Positions 1-5,169 of a stretch of DNA of 5,169 nt are shown here, one piece after another. Position 1 is the first letter of the stretch, and each line of letters starts with the position of its first letter. The stretch comes from Proteiniphilum sp. UBA5267 (GTDB lineage: Bacteria; Bacteroidota; Bacteroidia; Bacteroidales; Dysgonomonadaceae): contig DHTF01000107.1 of the NCBI GenBank assembly GCA_002411515.1, positions 1,898-7,066 of the forward strand, written 5' to 3'. The notes beneath the pieces were generated by a model that saw only the letters and a list, made by a program, of their open reading frames with translations, was not told the origin of the DNA and made no database searches. The translations under genes and the position numbers were made by a program.

Positions 1-4
1 TGGG

Positions 5-79
<75 letters not shown>

Positions 80-145
80 TAATTTTTTTAACTCCTTTTC
101 AGTGCTCTTTTCCGCTCCTGGAGGTTGCTCTCTGAAAAAGTGATG

Positions 146-176
146 CAAAGATAGACTCTTTTTTTTTTACTGCAAA
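146..176 (-). promoter_or_regulatory. Bacteroidota-type promoter for tRNA-Val
   Basis: On the minus strand there is a TTTG box at 176-173, a 19-bp spacer, then TATCTTTG at 153-146. This matches both elements and the spacing of the Bacteroides primary sigma consensus (TTTG, 19-21 bp, TAnnTTTG). The spacer contains a run of ten A on this strand (T at 159-168), which may bend the DNA. Transcription would start near 139-141 and give a precursor leader of about 60 nt before the mature tRNA 5' end at 79, to be removed by RNase P. The sequence match is direct; use as a promoter is inferred. Confidence 0.75.
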
Positions 177-186
177 ATATTTTGCA
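171..186. repeat. Perfect 16-bp palindrome TGCAAAATATTTTGCA
   Basis: The sequence equals its own reverse complement over all 16 bases. It covers the minus-strand -33 TTTG box of the tRNA promoter and puts a mirror-image TTTG on the plus strand at 181-184. No matching -7 box lies 19-21 bp beyond that plus-strand copy, so a symmetric promoter pair is not supported. It could be an operator for a dimeric regulator, or chance in an AT-rich region. Confidence 0.6.
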
Positions 187-226
187 AATAATTTTATAAA
201 AATTTTTTCGGCTCTATAATTATCAT

Positions 227-234
227 TATTTTTG
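227..234 (+). promoter_or_regulatory. Candidate -7 box of a purB promoter
   Basis: TATTTTTG matches the Bacteroidota -7 consensus TAnnTTTG exactly. The upstream -33 box is poor: only a T-rich stretch ending TTTCG (206-210) lies near the right distance. If used, transcription would begin near 240 and leave purB with an untranslated leader of about 120 nt. The AT-rich background makes a chance match possible. Confidence 0.4.
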
Positions 235-362
235 TATCGTGAAAACAGGGGAGTTACGTTTTTTTTTAGAAGACACAGCTACGATGAAAAAGTGAATGAG
301 CAGAAAAGTGATTTCCCGCCATTCAGAAATCGATTTAAACCCACTTGCGCAACGCCAAAACA

Positions 363-1706
363 ATGAACTTGAACAAACTAACAGCCATCTCGCCCATCGA
401 CGGACGATACAGAGATAAAGCAGATGAACTTGCTGCCTTCTTTTCGGAATATGCCCTGATAAAATATCGGGTGAGGGTAGAAGTGGAGTATTTTATTGCT
501 CTATGCGAAGCAGGTATACCCTCTTTGGAGAAAGTAGACAGAGAAAGGTTCTCATCCTTGAAAGCACTCTACGAGCATTTCTCGGAAGAGGATGCACTAA
601 TGATCAAGGAGATTGAAAAGACCACCAATCACGATGTGAAGGCAGTAGAATATTATCTGAAGGAAAAATTCGACCAGCTTGGGCTTTCCGAATACAAAGA
701 GTTCATCCACTTCGGACTCACTTCACAGGACATAAACAACACGGCCACGCCCATGATGTGGCAGGAGGCACTGCAAACGGTCTACATTCCGGAACTTGAA
801 AAAATAGTCGCAAAGATAGATGCTTACGCCGATGCATGGAAGGACATCCCCATGCTGGCACGCACCCACGGACAGCCGGCATCGCCTACCAGGCTGGGTA
901 AGGAGATGAAGGTGTTTGCTTACAGGCTCGCCAATCAACTGGAGGTGCTGCGACATATTCCAACAAAAGCCAAGTTCGGTGGCGCCACGGGAAATTTTAA
1001 CGCACACAAGGTGGCGTATCCGACTATGGACTGGAAAAAATTCGCCGAAGAATTTTTGCGTGACAAACTTCATCTTCTGCGGGAGGAGTATACTACGCAG
1101 ATTTCCAACTACGATGCACTGGCTGCCTCTTTTGATGCCCTGAAGAGAATTAACACGATTCTCATTGATTTCTGCCGTGATATGTGGCAGTATATCTCGA
1201 TGGAGTACTTCAAACAAAAGATCAAGGAGGGAGAAGTGGGTTCGTCGGCCATGCCACACAAGGTGAATCCCATCGACTTTGAGAACGCCGAAGGGAACCT
1301 CGGCATTGCCAACGCACTTCTGGAACACTTGTCGGCTAAGCTGCCCATTTCACGGCTGCAACGCGATCTTACCGACTCTACTGTGATCCGAAACATTGGC
1401 GTTCCCCTCGCACATGGAATAATTGCACTGAAAAGCACAACAAAAGGACTGGATAAATTGTTATTAAACAGTGATGCAATAGAGGGAGACTTGGAGAATA
1501 ACTGGGCAGTGGTTGCCGAAGGTATTCAAACCATATTGAGAAGGGAAGGGTATCCGAAACCTTATGAGGTGCTGAAGGGCCTCACACGAACCAACAAACA
1601 TATTACGAAAGAACTTATTTCAGAATTTATCGACGGATTGGCCGTGGACGAACGGGTAAAGCAAGAGTTAAAAGCAATTACACCGCAAAGTTACACAGGT
1701 ATTTAA
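363..1706 (+). CDS. purB: Adenylosuccinate lyase
   Basis: This cytosolic enzyme of the fumarase/aspartase superfamily acts twice in purine synthesis. It cleaves SAICAR to AICAR plus fumarate and adenylosuccinate to AMP plus fumarate. The 447-residue product opens with LTAISPIDGRYRDK, typical of the longer, E. coli-like PurB class. Visible active-site segments are TTNHDVKAVEYY (His90), TSQDINNT (from Thr120), ARTHGQPASPT (His169, the expected general acid) and the superfamily signature GSSAMPHKVNP from Gly293, where one of Ser294/Ser295 is the expected catalytic base on the mobile loop, with Lys300 and Asn302. The RLQRDLTDSTVIRNIG segment is also typical. Length is normal and the frame intact. 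The ATG at 363 is preferred over an in-frame TTG at 345, because the family N-terminus begins right at M-x-L-x-x-L-T-A-I-S-P. There is no clear Shine-Dalgarno, as is usual in Bacteroidota. The tRNA lies divergently upstream and rluB follows after 143 nt. Function is known from the family, not tested here. Confidence 0.97.
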   Translation: MNLNKLTAISPIDGRYRDKADELAAFFSEYALIKYRVRVEVEYFIALCEAGIPSLEKVDRERFSSLKALYEHFSEEDALMIKEIEKTTNHDVKAVEYYLKEKFDQLGLSEYKEFIHFGLTSQDINNTATPMMWQEALQTVYIPELEKIVAKIDAYADAWKDIPMLARTHGQPASPTRLGKEMKVFAYRLANQLEVLRHIPTKAKFGGATGNFNAHKVAYPTMDWKKFAEEFLRDKLHLLREEYTTQISNYDALAASFDALKRINTILIDFCRDMWQYISMEYFKQKIKEGEVGSSAMPHKVNPIDFENAEGNLGIANALLEHLSAKLPISRLQRDLTDSTVIRNIGVPLAHGIIALKSTTKGLDKLLLNSDAIEGDLENNWAVVAEGIQTILRREGYPKPYEVLKGLTRTNKHITKELISEFIDGLAVDERVKQELKAITPQSYTGI

Positions 1707-1849
1707 GTATTTAAAGGAAAAAGAAAATTAAATTTATGGAGAATCTGGTTGAGTTATCTTGCCGATATGGATACCTGGCCAGTGTTTTAGGAAAACAAGG
1801 GAAACTATAAACCGTGAGGTTTTATCATTCAAACAAAAAGGAAAGCAAC
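1707..1849 (+). other. purB-rluB intergenic gap, no clear terminator
   Basis: This 143-nt AT-rich gap shows no strong hairpin followed by a T-run and no exact TAnnTTTG box, so read-through from purB into rluB is possible. It starts inside a tandem 8-bp duplication (GTATTTAA at 1699-1706 and 1707-1714) whose first copy carries the purB stop codon. It also contains a 24-codon reading frame at 1736-1810 (MENLVELSCRYGY...), which I do not recognise and list as a low-confidence finding. Confidence 0.5.
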
Positions 1850-3037
1850 ATGACAACAAACAACGAAGAATCGCGTCCGAGAAGAAGCTTTAGCAGCGCG
1901 AACAATGAGAGACACATTTCACCTAACCGGAGCCAGAATTATGATTCGCGCAACAGGAATCAGGATTATGATTCACCAAACCGAAACCAGAGTTATGATT
2001 CATCCAACCGGAACCAGGGATATGAGCGGAGACCACGCCAAGAAGGGTATCGCTCACCGGAGCGTTCCTACAATCAGAGTTGGGGCGACTCACAACAAAG
2101 AAATACATATGGTGAGGGCGAAGGAGCTCCACGGAAACGCCGCCCAAGGGTGGGGGAACGCATCCAATCACCACAAAGGGGACCAGGGGGAAATTATGGA
2201 AACCGCGGCTGGGGTGATCAATCACCAAACAGAAACAGCCAGTCGGCTACAGGCCCCAAAAAGTTGAAGAAGAAAAAACCATTCAAGCAGATCAAGTATA
2301 AAGAAAATGCCGATCCCAATGCACCGATCCGGCTCAACAAATATCTTGCCAATGCAGGCGTATGCTCACGCCGTGAAGCGGATGAATTCATACAGGCAGG
2401 TGTGGTAAAAGTAAACGGGGAGATCGTGACCGAACTGGGAACCAAAATAACCCGTGCTGACTCGGTGATGTTCCACAACCAGCCGGTAACGCTGGAGAGT
2501 AAGGTGTATGTGCTGCTGAACAAGCCAAAAGGGTTTGTGACCACTACCGATGATCCGGAAAACCGTAAGACGGTGATGGAACTGGTAAAAAGTGCTTGCT
2601 CTGAACGGATATACCCTGTGGGACGTCTTGACAGGGCCACGACTGGTGTGCTTTTGCTCACCAACGATGGAGACCTGGCATCAAAATTAACACATCCGAA
2701 ATACGAAAAGAGGAAGATCTACCAGGTGTGGCTCGACAAGCCGGTGGCCATGGAGGATATGCAGGCTATGGCCGATGGAATTGAACTGGAAGACGGGGAG
2801 ATCCATGCCGATGCAATCAGCTACGTCACGGAAGAAGATCTGACGCAGGTGGGCATTGAAATACACTCGGGCAAAAACCGTGTGGTACGCCGCATGTTCG
2901 AGAAACTGGGCTACCGGGTATTGAAACTCGACCGGGTTTATTTTGCCGGACTAACCAAGAAAAAACTCTCCCGCGGAAAATGGCGTTACCTCTCAGAACA
3001 GGAGGTAAACATGCTGCGCATGGGGGCCTTTGATTAA
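1850..3037 (+). CDS. rluB: RluB-like 23S rRNA pseudouridine synthase with disordered N-terminus
   Basis: The C-terminal half is a complete pseudouridine synthase of the RsuA/RluB/RluE/RluF family, which isomerises a specific uridine in rRNA to pseudouridine. An S4 RNA-binding domain starts near residue 159 (PIRLNKYLANAGVCSRREAD, then VVKVNGEIV). The catalytic domain follows, with VLLNKPKGFVTT and the active-site motif GRLDRATTGVLLLTNDG, whose nucleophile is Asp261. It closes with the conserved KNRVVRRMFEKLGY and KLDRVYFAGL segments. Residues 1-157 are low complexity, rich in Asn, Arg, Ser, Gln, Gly and Tyr, with nine-residue repeats at about 26-61 and a basic tract at 137-146 (KKLKKKKPFK), so likely disordered and RNA-binding. 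The product is 395 residues; the folded part alone is of usual family size. ATG 1850 is chosen over GTG 1814 because an AAGGA lies about 8 nt before it and the peptide between has no family features. RluB (E. coli U2605) is the likeliest member, but RluE/RluF-type specificity cannot be excluded from sequence. Confidence 0.9.
   Translation: MTTNNEESRPRRSFSSANNERHISPNRSQNYDSRNRNQDYDSPNRNQSYDSSNRNQGYERRPRQEGYRSPERSYNQSWGDSQQRNTYGEGEGAPRKRRPRVGERIQSPQRGPGGNYGNRGWGDQSPNRNSQSATGPKKLKKKKPFKQIKYKENADPNAPIRLNKYLANAGVCSRREADEFIQAGVVKVNGEIVTELGTKITRADSVMFHNQPVTLESKVYVLLNKPKGFVTTTDDPENRKTVMELVKSACSERIYPVGRLDRATTGVLLLTNDGDLASKLTHPKYEKRKIYQVWLDKPVAMEDMQAMADGIELEDGEIHADAISYVTEEDLTQVGIEIHSGKNRVVRRMFEKLGYRVLKLDRVYFAGLTKKKLSRGKWRYLSEQEVNMLRMGAFD
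1925..2032 (+). repeat. Four tandem 27-bp repeats coding for NRNQxYDSx
   Basis: Four in-frame 27-bp units (1925-1951, 1952-1978, 1979-2005, 2006-2032) lie in the 5' part of the rluB-like gene. They encode NRSQNYDSR, NRNQDYDSP, NRNQSYDSS and NRNQGYERR. The asparagine, glutamine and tyrosine positions are kept in all four, and the DNA shares TATGATTC in the first three. The last unit is degenerate at its end. The copies differ at many bases, so the array is an old or selected expansion rather than a fresh duplication. All units are multiples of three, so copy-number change would alter length without breaking the frame. Confidence 0.9.
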
Positions 3038-3061
3038 CGTTTCACCTCAATAAACCGGTTC

Positions 3062-3109
3062 GCCCTGCATCCGAAAAAGTGCAGGGCCACCATTGACCTA
3101 CCGGTCAAT
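3062..3109 (+). terminator. Two adjacent stem-loops after rluB
   Basis: The first hairpin has a perfect 8-bp GC-rich stem, GCCCTGCA (3062-3069) with TGCAGGGC (3080-3087), and a 10-nt A-rich loop. Four bases later a second one has a perfect 7-bp stem, ATTGACC (3092-3098) with GGTCAAT (3103-3109), and a TACC loop. They begin 24 nt after the rluB stop. Neither is followed by a run of T, so they do not make a textbook intrinsic terminator. They could end or protect the upstream transcript, or act as a leader element for asnS. Confidence 0.45.
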
Positions 3110-3191
3110 TATTCACTGATTACTCATTTCTTCTGAAAAGAAGGAAGAACACAGATATAGCATCATTCCCGCAGGGGAGACAGCCTTGAAT

Positions 3192-4589
3192 ATGAAACAA
3201 CTTAAAAGAACAAAAATTTCGGAAGCTTTACAGCTTACCAACTTCGGCGAAGAAGTAAACATTAAAGGGTGGGTGCGCACCCGCAGAGGTAACAAAAATG
3301 TGGGATTTGTCGCTTTAAACGATGGGTCAACAATCAACAACATCCAGATAGTGATTGATATATCGCAATTTGGTGAAGAGTTTCTTAAACCTATTACCAC
3401 TGGCGCATGCCTCAACGTAAACGGCACATTGGTCGAATCGCAAGGGCAGGGGCAGTCGGTGGAAATACAGGCTACCGAAATTGAAATATACGGTGAGGCC
3501 GATCCTGCCGTGTACCCACTGCAAAAAAAAGGACACTCGCTCGAATTCCTTCGCGAGATCGCCCACCTACGCCCACGCACCAATACGTTCGGTGCCATCT
3601 TCCGGATGCGGCACCACATGTCGTATGCCATTCACAAGTTTTATAACGACAAGGGTTTTTACTATTTCCATACGCCCATCATTACGGCTTCGGATGCAGA
3701 GGGTGCCGGCTCCATGTTTGAGGTGACCACACTCGATGCCGAAAAGCTGCCACGCAATGCAGAGGGGAAAGTTGATTTTACCGAAGACTTCTTCGGCAGA
3801 CAGACCAACCTCACCGTTTCGGGACAGCTCGAAGGGGAGCTGGGAGCCATGGCGCTGGGTGCCATCTACACTTTTGGCCCTACCTTTCGTGCCGAGAACT
3901 CCAACACACCACGACATCTTGCCGAGTTCTGGATGATTGAACCGGAGGTTGCCTTCAACGACAACAACGACAACATGGACCTGGCAGAGGAGTTCTTGAA
4001 ATACCTGATCCGCTACGCGCTGGACCATTGCATGGAAGATATTGAATTCCTGACGAAAATGTACGATAACGAACTGACCGACCGGTTGAAGTTCGTGGTA
4101 GAGAATGATTTTGTGCGTCTCACTTACACCGAAGGGGTGAAGATACTGGAAGACTCGGGAGAGAAATTCGAATTTCCGGTTTACTGGGGAGCCGACCTGC
4201 AGTCGGAACACGAACGTTACCTGGTAGAGAAGCATTTCAAACGCCCTGTGATCCTGACCGACTATCCGAAGGAGATCAAGTCGTTCTATATGAAACAGAA
4301 TGAAGATGGTAAAACAGTCCGTGCCATGGACGTGCTTTTCCCTAAAATTGGAGAAATCATTGGTGGCTCGGAACGTGAAGCCGATTACGACAAGCTGCTG
4401 CGTAGGGTAGAGGAGACAGGCATGAACATAGAGCCCATCTGGTGGTATCTGGAAACACGCAAGTTTGGTACAGCCCCCCATGCGGGTTTTGGCCTTGGCT
4501 TTGAAAGGCTGATGCTTTTTATAACAGGTATGGCTAACATCCGCGACGTGATCCCATTCCCGCGCACCCCTAACAACGCGGAATTTTAA
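3192..4589 (+). CDS. asnS: Asparaginyl-tRNA synthetase
   Basis: This cytosolic class IIb synthetase attaches asparagine to tRNA-Asn using ATP. The 465-residue product has the expected layout. An N-terminal OB-fold anticodon-binding domain spans roughly residues 15-105 ([24 protein letters not shown]). The catalytic domain follows: motif 1 around [18 protein letters not shown] (Pro162), motif 2 with [20 protein letters not shown] (Phe232-Glu235 is FRAE), and motif 3 GFGLGFERL from Gly432, with Arg439 as the conserved arginine. The end, [16 protein letters not shown], is characteristic of AsnRS and argues against AspRS. Length is normal and the frame intact. ATG 3192 is preferred. An in-frame TTG at 3186 would add two residues and sits closer to a GGAG at 3176-3179 (6 rather than 12 nt), so it is a minor alternative. 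The gene implies direct charging of tRNA-Asn, without proving that the GatCAB route is absent. The stem-loops upstream may affect its expression; lepA follows after 17 nt. Confidence 0.97.
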   Translation: MKQLKRTKISEALQLTNFGEEVNIKGWVRTRRGNKNVGFVALNDGSTINNIQIVIDISQFGEEFLKPITTGACLNVNGTLVESQGQGQSVEIQATEIEIYGEADPAVYPLQKKGHSLEFLREIAHLRPRTNTFGAIFRMRHHMSYAIHKFYNDKGFYYFHTPIITASDAEGAGSMFEVTTLDAEKLPRNAEGKVDFTEDFFGRQTNLTVSGQLEGELGAMALGAIYTFGPTFRAENSNTPRHLAEFWMIEPEVAFNDNNDNMDLAEEFLKYLIRYALDHCMEDIEFLTKMYDNELTDRLKFVVENDFVRLTYTEGVKILEDSGEKFEFPVYWGADLQSEHERYLVEKHFKRPVILTDYPKEIKSFYMKQNEDGKTVRAMDVLFPKIGEIIGGSEREADYDKLLRRVEETGMNIEPIWWYLETRKFGTAPHAGFGLGFERLMLFITGMANIRDVIPFPRTPNNAEF

Positions 4590-4606
4590 GATCGAAAAAT
4601 TACTGG

Positions 4607-5169
4607 ATGAAGAATATACGCAATTTTTGCATCATCGCGCACATTGACCATGGCAAGAGTACCCTGGCTGACCGCCTGCTGGAGTTTACCAAGACTGTAG
4701 AAGGAAAGGAGTTACAGGCACAGGTACTCGACAGCATGGATCTGGAGCGGGAGAGAGGCATTACCATCAAGAGTCACGCCATAGAAATGGAGTATGTCTA
4801 TAAAGGGGAGAAGTACACGCTCAACCTGATCGACACTCCGGGACACGTGGATTTCTCCTACGAGGTTTCGCGCTCCATTGCTGCCTGCGAAGGTGCTCTG
4901 CTGGTTGTTGACGCGGCACAGGGTATTCAGGCGCAGACCATCTCCAATGTATACATGGCTCTGGAACATGATCTGGAGATCATTCCCATACTCAACAAGG
5001 TTGATCTGGAAAGTGCCATGCCCGATGAGGTGGAGGATCAGATCGTGCAGCTACTGGGTACACCGCGGAACGAGATTATCCGTGCCAGCGGCAAGACCGG
5101 CATCGGTATCGAGGAGATTCTGAGTGCCATCATCGAACGGGTTCCCGCACCACAGGGCGACCCCGAGGC
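4607..5169 (+). CDS. lepA: Elongation factor 4 (LepA), 3' end beyond the window
   Basis: This is the first 187 codons of a translational GTPase that acts on the ribosome, linked to back-translocation, relief of stalled elongation and 30S biogenesis. From the ATG the protein reads [20 protein letters not shown], the almost invariant LepA start. All five G-domain motifs are present: G1 AHIDHGKST (11-19), G2 RGIT (50-53), G3 DTPGH (76-80), G4 NKVD (130-133) and G5 around ASGKTG (160-165). His80 in G3 is the expected catalytic histidine. [10 protein letters not shown] and [18 protein letters not shown] distinguish it from EF-G and TypA. The frame stays open to the edge; full LepA is about 600 residues, so about two thirds is missing, including domain II and the LepA-specific C-terminal domain. 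It starts 17 nt after the asnS stop, without promoter or terminator between, so co-transcription with asnS is likely. Confidence 0.96.
   Translation, partial: MKNIRNFCIIAHIDHGKSTLADRLLEFTKTVEGKELQAQVLDSMDLERERGITIKSHAIEMEYVYKGEKYTLNLIDTPGHVDFSYEVSRSIAACEGALLVVDAAQGIQAQTISNVYMALEHDLEIIPILNKVDLESAMPDEVEDQIVQLLGTPRNEIIRASGKTGIGIEEILSAIIERVPAPQGDPE

Noticed and set aside
345..362. TTG start for purB adding six residues
   Set aside because: The ATG at 363 fits the family N-terminus; TTG is a rarer start and nothing supports the extra residues.
723..1438. Open frames on the minus strand across purB (723-1328 and 1109-1438)
   Set aside because: They lie wholly inside purB, have no recognisable domains, and are antisense shadows of a strongly conserved gene.
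1814..1849. GTG start for the rluB-like gene adding 12 residues
   Set aside because: The ATG at 1850 has a modest AAGGA upstream and begins the low-complexity region; the extra residues show no features.
1925..2032. CRISPR-like array
   Set aside because: The 27-bp units are contiguous, with no spacers, and keep one reading frame of a protein.
1905..2267. 120-codon plus-strand frame inside the repeat region of rluB
   Set aside because: It overlaps the disordered region out of frame; its own repeats simply mirror the 27-bp DNA repeat. The other frame leads directly into the S4 and catalytic domains.
3038..3191. T-box riboswitch ahead of asnS
   Set aside because: The T-box consensus (AGGGTGG...CCGCG) and a terminator/antiterminator pair are not present, and T-boxes are chiefly a feature of Firmicutes and some Actinobacteria.
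3567..4481. 304-codon open frame on the minus strand inside asnS
   Set aside because: Long, but fully antisense to the conserved AsnRS catalytic domain; the translation is rich in Val, Phe and His without any family motif. It reflects codon bias of the real gene.

Overview
The window looks like chromosomal housekeeping DNA from a member of the Bacteroidota, most likely order Bacteroidales. Three things point there: the purB, asnS and lepA products read like Bacteroidales orthologues; promoter-like sites match the Bacteroides sigma-ABfr pattern (TTTG, about 19 bp, TAnnTTTG) rather than TTGACA/TATAAT; and the tRNA gene does not encode its CCA end. A family such as Dysgonomonadaceae or Porphyromonadaceae is plausible, but this is from memory without a search.

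Layout: positions 5-79 hold a complete tRNA-Val(UAC) on the minus strand. Positions 80-362 are an AT-rich divergent intergenic region with a convincing minus-strand promoter for the tRNA, a perfect 16-bp palindrome over its -33 box, and a weaker plus-strand -7 box for purB. Four plus-strand protein genes follow: purB (363-1706, adenylosuccinate lyase), an rluB-like 23S rRNA pseudouridine synthase with a long repetitive disordered N-terminus (1850-3037), asnS (3192-4589, asparaginyl-tRNA synthetase), and the first 187 codons of lepA (4607 to the window edge, elongation factor 4). The purB-rluB and rluB-asnS gaps are 143 and 154 nt. The second gap contains strong stem-loops, so rluB and asnS may be separate or partly uncoupled units. 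asnS and lepA are 17 nt apart and probably co-transcribed.

Together the genes serve growth and translation: AMP/IMP synthesis, rRNA modification, charging of tRNA-Asn, rescue of stalled elongation, and a tRNA. I see no mobile element, CRISPR array, phage gene, toxin-antitoxin pair or defence system, and no frameshifted gene. The most unusual features are the nine-residue tandem repeat in the disordered extension of the RluB-like protein, the palindrome at the tRNA promoter, and the hairpin cluster ahead of asnS. None of them is good evidence for a new biological system.
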